64,000 nucleotides of DNA, taken from RDYZ01 sp964518905 (GTDB taxonomy: Bacteria; Cyanobacteriota; Cyanobacteriia; Cyanobacteriales; Geitlerinemataceae). The translations under genes were made by a program, and so were the position numbers. The stretch is taken from positions 26,412 through 90,411 of the forward strand of contig CAZFJL010000010.1 of NCBI GenBank assembly GCA_964518905.1, in the 5' to 3' direction. Of this stretch, positions 1-9,212 are shown one piece after another; the first letter of the stretch is position 1, and each line of letters begins with the position of its first letter. The notes below the pieces were generated by a model. It was not told the origin of the DNA, did no database searches, and saw nothing but the letters and a program-made list of their open reading frames with translations.

Positions 1-1374
1 CAAGCCGTGATCGATCGCACGATCGCCTCCCATCCCCACGATCGCTACCCCACCGCTCGCGACGCCATCAGCGCCTTAATCTCGCCCAACGCGTCCTTTA
101 CACCGGGCAATCCCCTCCCCAACTCAGCACCGATTTCGCCGCCCCCCATCTCGTCGTCGCCGCCGATGACGCCCCCAGCGCGGCCAGCCCCACCCGCCAC
201 CGATGCCACCGTCGCCGTCGCGCCGGTCTACCGCCCGACCGTCCCGGTCACGTCCCCCTCACCGACTCGATCGCTAGATCCCGCCCGCACCTCCACCTCC
301 CCGCGCCCACCGTCACCCGCGCCCACCGTCACCCGCACCCGCACCCGCACAGAGGACACCGACCCGCCCAAGTCTCCCGTTGGCGGCATTGTTAAATTTG
401 CCCTGTTCGCCGGACTCGCAGGCGGTTTGACGATCGCCGGAGCCAATATGTTCGATCGCAGCTCGATCGGTGTTGGCTCGATTCAGGATTCTGAAGGTCG
501 AACCGCCACACCGCGCGAACTCGGAGCCGCGAACACGCCAGATTCGTTCTATTTTCTGGCTGACTCTGCATTTTGGGAACCCGACTATGCCCCCTATGCC
601 AACAATCGTGTGGAGGTTCTGAAACAGTCCGGTTATCGGAATTCGGGCTGGTTTTGGATACCGCAATATGCCAATCTCTCGGGACAAAATGCGGCGCAGG
701 TGTTTGCCGATCGCTTTAACAGCCTCGATCGCTGCATCAAGGCGCTGGTGGATTATGGCAAAACGATTGGCGATGCCTACTGCGCCTTTGCCAGCACCGA
801 CCCCAACGCCGATCGACAACTGATTAACGCCCAAACCGCGATCGCCCAGTCCGCCCCCGCCCCCGCCCCTAAGACCATCCAGCTTCCCGATATCATTACC
901 GACAACCCTCTCCTCAATCGCGATCCCAGCCCCGATCCCGCCCCCACACCCAGCCCCGATCCCGCTCCCACACCCAACCCTAACCCCACCAATATCAATC
1001 CCGGCAACTTACCCACGATTATCGACAACGTACGGGGTTTATTCAACGGCCCCTCCCCAACCGAGACCACCGAGAAGTACTTCCAACAAATCTCACGCGG
1101 CAACTACAATCGCAGTTGGGAGATGCTCGATCCGAGCTATCAGCAAAATACGGATCTTCACCCCAATGGGTTTGGTAGCTATCAAGAGTGGTGGGGTGAC
1201 TCAGTGCAATCAGTGGAGGTGTTGAAGACGCGGCTGATCAGCGAAACCGAGGATAGCGCTCAGGTGGAGACCAGTTTGCGCTACATCATGGCGGATGGTC
1301 GCGAGGTGGATGATGGGATGGTGATTACCTGGGTACGGGATGGCGATCGCTGGTTATGCGTCGGTACCAATTAA
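1..1374 (+). CDS. Ser/Thr protein kinase, C-terminal part (5' end outside window)
   Basis: The reading frame is open from the first base, so the start lies upstream. The first ~25 residues match the end of a eukaryotic-type protein kinase C-lobe: an Arg in HPHDRYPTA (subdomain XI) followed by an alanine-rich last helix. A long Pro/Ser/Thr-rich juxtamembrane linker follows, then one membrane segment (about residues 128-148, FALFAGLAGGLTIAG), a second Pro-rich spacer, and a C-terminal domain of about 110 residues starting near EKYFQQISRGNYNRSWEML. That last domain looks like the NTF2/SnoaL-like outer domain seen on cyanobacterial Hanks-type kinases. Inferred role: a membrane kinase with a cytoplasmic catalytic domain and a periplasmic sensor. 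The ATP-binding lobe and catalytic Asp are not in the window, so activity cannot be judged. Confidence 0.8.
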   Translation, partial: QAVIDRTIASHPHDRYPTARDAISALISPNASFTPGNPLPNSAPISPPPISSSPPMTPPARPAPPATDATVAVAPVYRPTVPVTSPSPTRSLDPARTSTSPRPPSPAPTVTRTRTRTEDTDPPKSPVGGIVKFALFAGLAGGLTIAGANMFDRSSIGVGSIQDSEGRTATPRELGAANTPDSFYFLADSAFWEPDYAPYANNRVEVLKQSGYRNSGWFWIPQYANLSGQNAAQVFADRFNSLDRCIKALVDYGKTIGDAYCAFASTDPNADRQLINAQTAIAQSAPAPAPKTIQLPDIITDNPLLNRDPSPDPAPTPSPDPAPTPNPNPTNINPGNLPTIIDNVRGLFNGPSPTETTEKYFQQISRGNYNRSWEMLDPSYQQNTDLHPNGFGSYQEWWGDSVQSVEVLKTRLISETEDSAQVETSLRYIMADGREVDDGMVITWVRDGDRWLCVGTN

Positions 1375-1774
1375 CGATCGGCTTAATCTTGGCCTGATCT
1401 CGGTTTAGGATCAGCGATCTTGATCAAGATAGATCGGGACCCGACAGCCCAGGTCTCAGACTAAGGTTTCAGGCTACGACTTGGGTGGGATAACCGCCTC
1501 GATCGCGGTCGCATCAGTGCGATAGTCTAAAAGGCGAATTTGTCTGCTAATCGCATCATTTGATCTGGTGATCTGGCATTATCTGAAATGATTCGATCGC
1601 ACAGTCCGACACGATTGGCAAACAGTCAGAACACGTTAAAAACGTCGATACATCCCGATAACTTTAGGGATAGCCTGAAAAGATCGACATCATCAACACA
1701 ATCGGCGTTTAAGCCTCCATAATCGCTGTTGATTGATTTCCGCCCGTTTTATTCGTACTTTTCCTCCTAACATC
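1375..1774. other. Intergenic region, no gene seen
   Basis: About 400 bases between the kinase and the parvulin. I see no convincing coding frame and no RNA gene. The only clear structure is a perfect 14-base palindrome at 1417-1430 (atcttgatcaagat), just after the kinase stop. It has no T run, so calling it a terminator would be a guess. Confidence 0.5.
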
Positions 1775-2536
1775 GTGGATACCAACAAACTCATTACGAT
1801 CGACGACGAAAGCATTTCGCTCCAACAGGCGATTCGCTATCTTCACGGCGCGGGCGAACTGCCGCGCTTTATGCAAAAAATTCTGTATCAGCATGTCCTG
1901 CAAGCTGAAATCAGCCAAAGAGGAGATAGCCTCAAGGTCGAAGATCAAATGATCGAACAGGCGATCGCGCAATTTCTGACACAGCAAAAGCTCACCGACC
2001 CGACGGCCTTTGAAAAATGGCTGCAAACCCAGGGCATCAACTACGACATGTTCCGCCAGCGCATCGAGAACTCGATCGCTCTGCAAAAACTGAAAGCAGA
2101 ACTCACCAGCACTCAGGTCAAAGAGTACTTCGAGGCGAACCGTGAGTTGCTCGCCGTTGTCGTCCTCTCGCGTATCGTCGTCGAAGATCGCGACCTCGCC
2201 GAATCGCTTTACGCCCAAATCGAAAACTTCAGCAAGACCTTCGAGGAGATGGCTCGCGAGCATTCGGTCACCCAAGACAAAACCTTTGGCGGCATGATGG
2301 GCGCACTCCAGGTCGGCCAACTGCCGGAAAACACCCGCGATAGCGTCAAAGGTAAGCAAGAGGGCGACCTGATCGGCCCGCTGCCGGTGGATGAGCGTTA
2401 CGCCATTCTGCGCGTCGAGAAATACACCGAAGCGAAACTCGAAGGTCAACTGTTATTGCAACTGCAAGAGCGTTTCTTTGAGCAGTGGACACAGGCCAAA
2501 CTCAAAGACAAGCAAATCAAACTCAATCTGGAGTAA
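1775..2536 (+). CDS. Parvulin-type peptidylprolyl isomerase (SurA/PpiC-like)
   Basis: Predicted cis-trans prolyl isomerase or folding chaperone. The N-terminal half is helical and SurA-like (a run through ISLQQAIRYLHGAGELPRF and a heptad-rich middle). The C-terminal ~95 residues form a PpiC rotamase domain with the family hallmarks FEEMAREHS, a glycine turn (KTFGGMMGALQ) and the late IGPLPVDERYAILRV block. No signal peptide or membrane segment is visible, so it is probably cytoplasmic, or exported with a partner; cyanobacterial relatives often sit beside peptidase-containing ABC exporters, but none is present here. I chose the GTG at 1775 because family similarity begins directly after it. 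A TTG at 1733 in the same frame would add 14 residues. A strong hairpin lies 55 bases downstream. Confidence 0.85.
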   Translation: MDTNKLITIDDESISLQQAIRYLHGAGELPRFMQKILYQHVLQAEISQRGDSLKVEDQMIEQAIAQFLTQQKLTDPTAFEKWLQTQGINYDMFRQRIENSIALQKLKAELTSTQVKEYFEANRELLAVVVLSRIVVEDRDLAESLYAQIENFSKTFEEMAREHSVTQDKTFGGMMGALQVGQLPENTRDSVKGKQEGDLIGPLPVDERYAILRVEKYTEAKLEGQLLLQLQERFFEQWTQAKLKDKQIKLNLE

Positions 2537-2591
2537 ACGCTGAGTTTGGGATACGAGTACAACAACTCAATAAACGTTCATGAGGAAGACG

Positions 2592-2624
2592 AGAAGTCCG
2601 ACTTTTCCGAAAAGTCGGACTTCT
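2592..2624 (+). terminator. Strong hairpin after the parvulin gene
   Basis: Perfect 16-base inverted arms (2592-2607 and 2609-2624, agaagtccgacttttc and its complement) around a single central base, so the realistic stem is about 13 pairs with a short loop. There is no T tract after it, but its position just after a stop codon and its resemblance to the hairpin after argG (43935-43967) support a terminator or 3'-end stabiliser. Confidence 0.6.
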
Positions 2625-2660
2625 GTAGTGGGCGATTATTTTCGGGAAATGAGGTTTTCC

Positions 2661-2790
2661 TAGGGGCTGTCATCAATTAAATTTGTAGCCTTGATTCAGC
2701 AATGGTTTCAGCCCCTTTTGTTTTTTGTTGGGTCGGGCGTTCAACCGCTTACCCCGTAAGGGGTCTTGTGCTAATTGATGACACGCCCTA
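2661..2790. mobile_element. 130-bp MITE-like element with CTAG at both ends
   Basis: The terminal inverted repeats are taggggctgtcatcaatta on the left and, read from the other strand, tagggcgtgtcatcaatta on the right (17 of 19 identical). The tetranucleotide CTAG occurs at both boundaries (2660-2663 and 2788-2791), which suits the YTAR targets of IS5-type elements. There is no transposase or open frame inside, so it is a non-autonomous element or a deletion derivative. It lies between the parvulin terminator and the end of the ferritin-like gene and interrupts neither. Confidence 0.7.
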
Positions 2791-2807
2791 GAGTATTTCG
2801 TTCTTTG

Positions 2808-3491
2808 CTATACCTTCAAGACCCAAGCGTCGCGGGTATCAGCATTGATAAAGGCCGCAGGTACATAGTCAATCTCCACACCGAGGGAGATAAATGCGGC
2901 GCGAATTGTGGTGGCGTGCGCCGCTTCAGCGGCGGCAATGCTCGCGCCTGCACTGACGAGAGCCGGAGTCTTAAGTTTGGCCACTTCAGAGACGTATGCG
3001 ATCGCTGCATCGGTCTCTAGAGCCAACGCTAGCTTTGCAATATTCACGTCGGAATCTAATCCGCCGTCGCCATTGTCTAAATAGGCCGAGATGTCGTATT
3101 CCGGCATAGCCATCACCGGATCGCCGCCAAGGCTCATGATGACTTCGGCGAGCGTGTCACGGTGAGCTTGGTGGTCTGTCATATTAGCTTGAGCGATCGC
3201 TAAGACCGCTTGGCCGACAGCGGAATCACTCAAGGCTCCAGCGGCAGTGCCGTATGCCCATATGGCCTGATGCTCGTAGAACAGCGCACCGTTCAGTACT
3301 TCAGCATCGTTCATCGCTGCATCATGAGACCCCATCGCCGTATGACCACCGGCTCGGGAAGACTGTGGCTTTAAAGCATTCAAGCCCAGTGTGCCGCCCA
3401 GTCCGGCAAGCATTGCACCTCCCAAAACAAAGCGACGACGAGATTCGTTCAGGGTGGAGCGATTTATCGGATTAGAGTTTGTGTTTTGCAT
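2808..3491 (-). CDS. Tat-exported ferritin-like domain protein
   Basis: The N-terminus has a twin-arginine signal (ESRRRFVLGG followed by a glycine/leucine-rich hydrophobic stretch), so export of a folded protein to the periplasm or thylakoid lumen is predicted. The mature part is an all-helical ferritin-like fold of the DUF4439/PF13668 kind: a first helix with NGALFYEHQAIWAYG, a second with MTDHQAHRDTLAEVI, a third with ALETDAAIAYVSEV and a fourth with AAEAAHATTIRAAF. Glu and His residues sit at spacings expected for a diiron or related metal site. The function is not established; such proteins are often linked to metal or oxidative stress. I chose the ATG at 3491, 17 residues before the RR motif; an upstream in-frame ATG at 3524 would add 11 residues ahead of a normal-length Tat signal. 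Confidence 0.8.
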   Translation of the reverse strand: MQNTNSNPINRSTLNESRRRFVLGGAMLAGLGGTLGLNALKPQSSRAGGHTAMGSHDAAMNDAEVLNGALFYEHQAIWAYGTAAGALSDSAVGQAVLAIAQANMTDHQAHRDTLAEVIMSLGGDPVMAMPEYDISAYLDNGDGGLDSDVNIAKLALALETDAAIAYVSEVAKLKTPALVSAGASIAAAEAAHATTIRAAFISLGVEIDYVPAAFINADTRDAWVLKV

Positions 3492-3687
3492 GAATTCAGG
3501 CTCGTGAAGCAAGGAGTCGATCAAGGTGGTAGCGAAAATGTGTCTCTACCTTTTCCATGTCTAGTACGTCTTGATCGATCGAGTGGATGCTGTCGCCCAT
3601 TTTTCTTGTCATCGTCCGCAGATACTTTCGTGCGCCCTGAAAAGCGATCGCGCGTAGTCTCAAGCTTCTCCCGGCCAAACGCCACCT

Positions 3688-5346
3688 TCAAGGCGAGGTC
3701 TCCTCCCAGCGCACACAATTCCGCCCGCTGTCTTTCGCACGGTACAAGGCTTGATCGGCAGCATCGACCAGTAATTGTGGCGATCGCCGTCGCTCAGGTT
3801 GACTGACGGCAACTCCGAGACTGATTGTCAAAAATTTCGATGGCAGACCGAAGAGCTTTCGATCGCCACCCAGCTCGATCCGCATGGCTTCAATCTCCAA
3901 GCGAATCCGTTCCGCCAGGGCGATCGCTTCACTTAAATCGGCTCCCTGGCGCAAGACGACAAACTCTTCGCCACCATACCGAGCAATACAATCACAAAAT
4001 TCCTCTTTCAGCGATAGTAGTGTGGCCGCAACACGCCGTAAGCAATCATCTCCGGCTATGTGGCCGCAGGTATCGTTATAGAGCTTAAAGTTATCAAGAT
4101 CGCAGAAGATAATGGCAAGCGCTTGTCGCTGAGAGATCGCCTCCTGCCATGCCTGTGCCAGCCATCGATCGAAAACGCGGCGATTGTAGAGCCCTGTCAG
4201 TGGATCGCGTTCAACGAGTCGGCGTAGATCGGCATTTTCGGCTTCAAGTTGGGCGAGACGCTCGCGATCGAACTGAAGCTGTATTTTTGGATCGATCGTC
4301 GGCATGGAGTTCGGCCAGCGTTCGGCGATCTGGCGGTTGAAATACCAACGATAGAGTTCACCTCGGATCTGAATGCAGCACCGGTCACGATCGACAATTC
4401 CGAGACTTTCGAGCTGATAGGCCATACGCGATTCGACTTCGATGCTGCTGTCCGCTTCAAGCAGGCGTCGCAGGTTGGAAAATAGCTCGGGATCGTTGAA
4501 AAATGCCCGCCAGAGCTGAACGAACCGATCGCGATAAAAGCTATCGTCATCGATCGCGCGGCGTAGCTTTCGATCAATTTCATCCGGCAAGGGAGAGTCA
4601 ACCCCCAGCAGATCACGATCCGCGATCGCCCGATGGCAGAGTGCCGGATTACCACCAAGCGCGAGCACCAGGCGATCGGCAGCGGCGGAACTCCAGGCAA
4701 AACCGTAGTGTTGCGTTAGGTCGAGGATGGCATCGCGATCGAAGGGTTCGAGGGTGATCGCCGTGCCGACATTAAAGGGCGATTGCCGGAGGTCGAGTTC
4801 GACGTAGCACTCGGTGGAATAGGCGACGATCAGGCCGAAGCGACGCCACTCGGGCGATCGATGCGCTTCCTCATGCCACGATCGCAGCAGCGCCAGCATA
4901 GCTTTGGTCGTCGCTTCAAACTGAAACAGACATTCGAGACTATCGATCGCGAGGATGAGCCGCTCGTCTGGCGCGAGTCCCTCCTCGAAGATATAGCTTT
5001 CAAAATAGAGGGACGCATTGAGCTTGCTGCCGATATCCTCATCCCAAAATCTCTCAATTGCCGCCACTTGCCCGATCGCGTGACTGGTATAAGAGCACAG
5101 CGAGCGCAAAAATTGATCGGGATCGGCTAGTAACGCTTCATCCGCGAGGGTGAGATCGAGACGAACGACGCGATCACCTGCCTCACGACGGCGATCGATC
5201 AGTGTATTGAGCAGCAGCGTTTTACCCGATCCGTATGGCGCACGAATTCGGACTAAAGCTCCCTCGGATTGCAGGGCTTGGATACAGGTACCGACGGCCC
5301 CTGTGATCGGAACGAGATAGGGAATACCGTTACGCTGGAGCAGCAT
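3688..5346 (-). CDS. AAA-like ATPase fused to a GGDEF diguanylate cyclase
   Basis: 552 residues in three parts. Residues ~1-230 are an AAA-like/STAND-type NTPase of the PF14516 kind with Walker A (APYGSGKTLLL) and Walker B (LILAIDSLE). Residues ~230-360 form a helical, winged-helix-like section. Residues ~385-548 are a GGDEF domain beginning RDPLTGLYNRR and carrying the active-site signature RYGGEEF, so it should make c-di-GMP from two GTP. The product-inhibition I-site normally reads RxxD just upstream; here it reads EFCD, so feedback binding is probably weakened. There is no membrane segment. The gene lies 70 bases after the stop of a paralogous AAA-like/WD40 gene on the same strand, so the two may be co-transcribed. 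Inference: ATPase-driven assembly switches on c-di-GMP synthesis. Confidence 0.85.
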   Translation of the reverse strand: MLLQRNGIPYLVPITGAVGTCIQALQSEGALVRIRAPYGSGKTLLLNTLIDRRREAGDRVVRLDLTLADEALLADPDQFLRSLCSYTSHAIGQVAAIERFWDEDIGSKLNASLYFESYIFEEGLAPDERLILAIDSLECLFQFEATTKAMLALLRSWHEEAHRSPEWRRFGLIVAYSTECYVELDLRQSPFNVGTAITLEPFDRDAILDLTQHYGFAWSSAAADRLVLALGGNPALCHRAIADRDLLGVDSPLPDEIDRKLRRAIDDDSFYRDRFVQLWRAFFNDPELFSNLRRLLEADSSIEVESRMAYQLESLGIVDRDRCCIQIRGELYRWYFNRQIAERWPNSMPTIDPKIQLQFDRERLAQLEAENADLRRLVERDPLTGLYNRRVFDRWLAQAWQEAISQRQALAIIFCDLDNFKLYNDTCGHIAGDDCLRRVAATLLSLKEEFCDCIARYGGEEFVVLRQGADLSEAIALAERIRLEIEAMRIELGGDRKLFGLPSKFLTISLGVAVSQPERRRSPQLLVDAADQALYRAKDSGRNCVRWEETSP

Positions 5347-5416
5347 AGTCGATTCTCAACTACAGTGTGAATTCTAGCATTCTGCCTTAATTGGATCGGC
5401 TTAAGACAACGGTGGT

Positions 5417-8400
5417 TTAGTTACAACGATCGAGCAAATCAGGACGATCGTGCAGGTAGTCGGCCAACCAGCGGCAGGTGTAGGCGATCGGTTCGAGGGT
5501 GGCGATCGCATCGAGCTTCCACAATACCGCCGTTGTATCTTCACTAGCCGAGAGCAGATAGGCTCCATCGGGAGAAAAGGCCAGGTCGCGCACTTTGTCG
5601 GTGTGGAGCGAGAGCAGCGTCGGGTTTGGGTTGCCCGGTTGCCAGAGTTCGATGTCGCGATCGAGTCCCGCTACGGCCAATTGTTGCCCATCGGCACGAA
5701 CGGCAAGCGCTTCGAGTTTCAGGCGATCGCGATCGAAGCTTTCTCGGAGGCGACCGTTACGCTCCCGGAGTTCGAGCCGTGCTGCGCTCTCCTGTCCGGA
5801 GGTGGCGATCGCGATCGTCTCACCATCCGGCATCCAGGCTAGCTCGGCAATGGGGTCGTCGATTTCGATTATCCCAACGAGACGACCCGCGAAATCGTGC
5901 AGGCGGATCGTCCCGTCGCTACCACCACTGGCGATCGTGTTATCGGTGGCAATATCGATTGTCGTCACGGTCTGGCTTCCCGTATCGATTTTTTGACTGA
6001 GGGTATAGGTGTTAGTGGTGTTAGTGGTGTTAGTGGTGTTAGTGCTGGTGGTGTTAGTGGCGCTGGTGTTCGCGATCGTCCAGACCGAGATCACCGACTC
6101 TAGCGCGGACAGCAAATGCCGACCGTCGGGACTGAAGCGCGATCCCAGATAGCGCAGGCCGCGACTGAGCGGTTCGATGCGATCGTCGCGATCGTCTGGC
6201 TGCAAGAGCGAGAGTGCCGTCCCAGTCGCCAGGGCGATCGTCTCGTTTTGGGGATGAATATCGAGACTCCAGACAATCCGACCGGGAAAGGCGATCGATT
6301 TTTGGAGACGACCATCGCGCTGCCAGATGTTTAACTGAGCATCGCTGCTGGCCGTGGCGAACTGGCGACCATCCGGCCACCAGACAACCCGCGAGACGTT
6401 ATCGTCAGCCACGGGCAATACAGTCCGCAGCGGATGCTGCCACTGCCAAAACTTGACCGTGCCGTCGCGGCTAGCGGTGGTCAGAAGCGTTCCGTCTGGA
6501 CTGAAGGCGAGGTTGCGGAGCGTGTTGCGGTGGGCATTAAACGTCGCTATGAGCTGCCCATCCAGCGACCACAGACGGGCGCGACCGTCATCGCTAGCGG
6601 TGGCGAGCAGGGTTCCATCGGGACTAAACGCCACATCCCAAACCCGTCGATCGTGGGGCAGATCGTGCAATAACTGACCGTCACGGCTCCAGAGTTTCGC
6701 CCGCGTATCGTGGCTGGTGGCGATCGTCTGGCCATCAGGGGCGATCGCCACACTATAGATCAGGCCATCGTCCGACGCTTCAAGCCTGAGATCAGAAAGC
6801 GGGTCGCCGTCGCGGGTGTAGCGGACAATCGTATCATCGGAGACTTGCCAAAGCTCGCGGCCATCGGGCGTAAACGTCGTATCCCAGACAATCTGCGGTC
6901 TACCGGCTGCACGACCTGGATTTTTGTTTAATGCTCGCGGAGTTGAATCGCGATCGCCTGCCGCTTCGATCAGGTGTGACCCGGTGGCAATCCAGGCTCC
7001 ATCGGGACTGATCGCAAGACTAAATTGCGGCGAACCCGAGAGGATGCGTTCTCCCCGAATGACGATCGGCTCGCTGGTGTCGCGAATTTTGAGGTCGGAC
7101 TGGGAGCGATCGTCGCTGGAATGATCGCGATCGCTACGGGTGGAATATTGCTCCTCGATCGCGTCGGAAACGACATAGCGCCAAAGCTCACCGTCAAACC
7201 CCGTTGTCCATAGCTCCCGGCTATCGGGCGTCCAGGCAATCCCCGAGATCGTCTTCCGGCGCGGTGGTGTCACTGCCAACAGCCGACCATCCGCCGCCCA
7301 GAGTTTGACCGTCCCATCCTCACCACCAGAGGCGATCATGCCCCCATCGGGATGCCACACCACGCCATAGGTTCCGGTGGGGTGTGCCTGGAGTCGGTTC
7401 CGTTCATGGGTGCTAAAGACCGCACTGCGTAAGGCGCGATCGACCTCATCGCTGAGTTCGCGATCGGCTCCCTCCGGATCAAAATCACCTTCGTCAAAAT
7501 CCACCAAGGCCGTTTTCGCCGCCAACGCCGAGGCCAGCGCTTCGAGGCCATCATCCGAAATGCGGGCGCTGTTCGAGGCGGCGACCTGGGCGCGAATGGT
7601 TTCCACCTGTGCCGTACGCTGACTGCGGACGGCTCGTCGATATTGCCACGCCGCCGCCATCCCCAAGCCAGACACAAGCACCAGGGCGACCAGCGATCCC
7701 CGTAATAACCACCGCTGCAACTGACCGTTACGGCGCTCTTGCTCCAAGCGCTGATGTTCCTCCCGCAATCGCGCTTCGACTTCCCGTGTCCGCGAGGCTT
7801 CTAGGGCTTGCTCGCGCATCTGCCGATCGTCCTCCACCGATGCCGCGAGGAATTGATAGTCCTCGTCACCCAGGCGTTTGTCCTGTGACCAGGTTTGAGC
7901 ATCGCGCAGGGTTTGGCCGCGTAGCAAGCGCGATCGATCCTGTCGTCCGGAGGCGAGCCACATCTCGATCTCCTTGGCGTAGAGACGAAGCTGCTGAAGT
8001 GTTTGCTCAATCCAGAGGGAATTGAACACGCGAGCATAAATCGGGTTTTTCACGGCAAACCCGTCACCCTGCCGCACGATCGCGCCGGATAGCAACAATT
8101 CGGCCAGATCGTCTGTATCACCGTAGGCCACAGACTCGCCCAACAAAATATGTTGATACAGACCGAGGAGGCGTCCGGCGTTCCGTTCGTCGCGGACGAG
8201 CCGATCGCGAATGGTTCGCAGGTGTTCCGGTTCGTCTTGGGCATCCCAGCGATCGACGATGTTAGTTTGGACAAGGTTCGCGACCCATGCTGCCGGATCG
8301 ACTTTGCAGCGGTTATGCTTGCCCGGTTCTGCTAAGGTGCGGCGCACGAGATCGCAAAGTTTTTGGGTGAGAAAAGGTTGTCCGCCCGTCCAGTCCAAAA

Positions 8401-9115
8401 TTGCGGCGAGTAAGGCGTCTACGGTTTCTGGGGTGATGTATTCGGCGAACCCTAGCCCGAGCGGTTGCGCCCGATCGAGCGATAAGCCATCGAGTTCGAT
8501 CGCCTGCCCGATATTAAACGGAGTCCGACGGCGATCGCGAATCAAATCCGACGGCTTGGCGACTCCGAACAGGGCAAAACAGAGGCGATCGTAGCGCGGG
8601 TCGATGCTGCGCTGGTTGTAGCAAAAGCGAATCAGGGCGAATAGATCGTCAACCGGAAACGGTAGCGTCAGAATGCTGTCGATTTCGTCAATGAAAATAA
8701 CGATTTTGTCGTGGAGCAATCGATCGAGCACTTCGCGATCGATAAAATTGCCCAAATTTTGCAACAGCGAAACCTCGTCCGCCTCATCCCACCACGCTTT
8801 CAACCGCAGTTCGCGCCGCAGCCCCAAGCCCCGCCACAGCTCGGAGACGATGCCCTTGTACCACTCGCTCGGCTGCATGACCTCGCCACCGATCCGGGTC
8901 ATGTCCAACGTCGTACAGGCATAGCCCGCATCCCGACAGCGTTGCAGCGATCGCGCCAGCAGTGACGATTTGCCCATCTGCCGCGAGTTGAACACGTAGG
9001 AAAATTCGCCCGCCGCGATCGCGTCGTTAAGGCGATCGTCGGCGATGCGAGGAATGTAGCTCGGAGCTTCGGGGGCGAGGCTTCCCCCGATCTGATAGCG
9101 AAAGGACTGAGACAT
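5417..9115 (-). CDS. AAA-like ATPase with transmembrane segment and 14 WD40 repeats
   Basis: 1232 residues. The N-terminal ~330 residues are an AAA-like (PF14516) NTPase with a Walker A variant typical of the family (NSRQMGKSSLL, first glycine missing) and Walker B IVIFIDEIDSIL. A charged coiled-coil-like helix follows (about 430-475), then one membrane segment (WLLRGSLVALVLVSGLGMA, about 478-497). The rest is a WD40 array; I count about 14 units with the FSPDGxxLATASxDGTxxLW pattern, enough for two seven-bladed propellers. A Thr/Asn tract encoded by a 9-bp tandem repeat interrupts the second propeller. Inferred role: a membrane-anchored STAND-type switch with the propellers as ligand or partner sensor. 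It is the likely operon partner of the downstream ATPase-GGDEF gene. Confidence 0.88.
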   Translation of the reverse strand: MSQSFRYQIGGSLAPEAPSYIPRIADDRLNDAIAAGEFSYVFNSRQMGKSSLLARSLQRCRDAGYACTTLDMTRIGGEVMQPSEWYKGIVSELWRGLGLRRELRLKAWWDEADEVSLLQNLGNFIDREVLDRLLHDKIVIFIDEIDSILTLPFPVDDLFALIRFCYNQRSIDPRYDRLCFALFGVAKPSDLIRDRRRTPFNIGQAIELDGLSLDRAQPLGLGFAEYITPETVDALLAAILDWTGGQPFLTQKLCDLVRRTLAEPGKHNRCKVDPAAWVANLVQTNIVDRWDAQDEPEHLRTIRDRLVRDERNAGRLLGLYQHILLGESVAYGDTDDLAELLLSGAIVRQGDGFAVKNPIYARVFNSLWIEQTLQQLRLYAKEIEMWLASGRQDRSRLLRGQTLRDAQTWSQDKRLGDEDYQFLAASVEDDRQMREQALEASRTREVEARLREEHQRLEQERRNGQLQRWLLRGSLVALVLVSGLGMAAAWQYRRAVRSQRTAQVETIRAQVAASNSARISDDGLEALASALAAKTALVDFDEGDFDPEGADRELSDEVDRALRSAVFSTHERNRLQAHPTGTYGVVWHPDGGMIASGGEDGTVKLWAADGRLLAVTPPRRKTISGIAWTPDSRELWTTGFDGELWRYVVSDAIEEQYSTRSDRDHSSDDRSQSDLKIRDTSEPIVIRGERILSGSPQFSLAISPDGAWIATGSHLIEAAGDRDSTPRALNKNPGRAAGRPQIVWDTTFTPDGRELWQVSDDTIVRYTRDGDPLSDLRLEASDDGLIYSVAIAPDGQTIATSHDTRAKLWSRDGQLLHDLPHDRRVWDVAFSPDGTLLATASDDGRARLWSLDGQLIATFNAHRNTLRNLAFSPDGTLLTTASRDGTVKFWQWQHPLRTVLPVADDNVSRVVWWPDGRQFATASSDAQLNIWQRDGRLQKSIAFPGRIVWSLDIHPQNETIALATGTALSLLQPDDRDDRIEPLSRGLRYLGSRFSPDGRHLLSALESVISVWTIANTSATNTTSTNTTNTTNTTNTYTLSQKIDTGSQTVTTIDIATDNTIASGGSDGTIRLHDFAGRLVGIIEIDDPIAELAWMPDGETIAIATSGQESAARLELRERNGRLRESFDRDRLKLEALAVRADGQQLAVAGLDRDIELWQPGNPNPTLLSLHTDKVRDLAFSPDGAYLLSASEDTTAVLWKLDAIATLEPIAYTCRWLADYLHDRPDLLDRCN
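6011..6060. repeat. 9-bp tandem repeat inside the WD40 gene
   Basis: About five copies of gttagtggt, the last ones diverged. It is in frame and encodes a Thr-Asn-Thr tract between two WD40 blades. As a multiple of three, copy-number change would alter loop length without breaking the frame. Confidence 0.8.
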
Positions 9116-9160
9116 GGGGGAGGCACAAGAAAGACGAGCCGGTTTGACCCTCGCTGGAAT

Positions 9161-9207
9161 TGGCTTTAGAAAGGCTCGCGATCACCTCGCGAGCCTTTCT
9201 AAAGCCA
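9161..9207 (-). terminator. 20-bp stem hairpin between the giant gene and the AAA-WD40 gene
   Basis: Perfect 20-base arms (9161-9180 and 9188-9207, beginning tggctttagaaaggctcgcg) with a 7-base loop. It sits 6 bases after the stop of the 10.6-kb minus-strand gene and upstream of the next minus-strand gene, so it most likely ends transcription of the giant gene. No long T run follows on the minus strand. Confidence 0.75.
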
Positions 9208-9212
9208 GTATG

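Noticed and set aside
3496..3678. Small minus-strand frame between the ferritin-like and GGDEF genes
   Set aside because: 60 codons with no recognisable pattern and a composition like random frames nearby.
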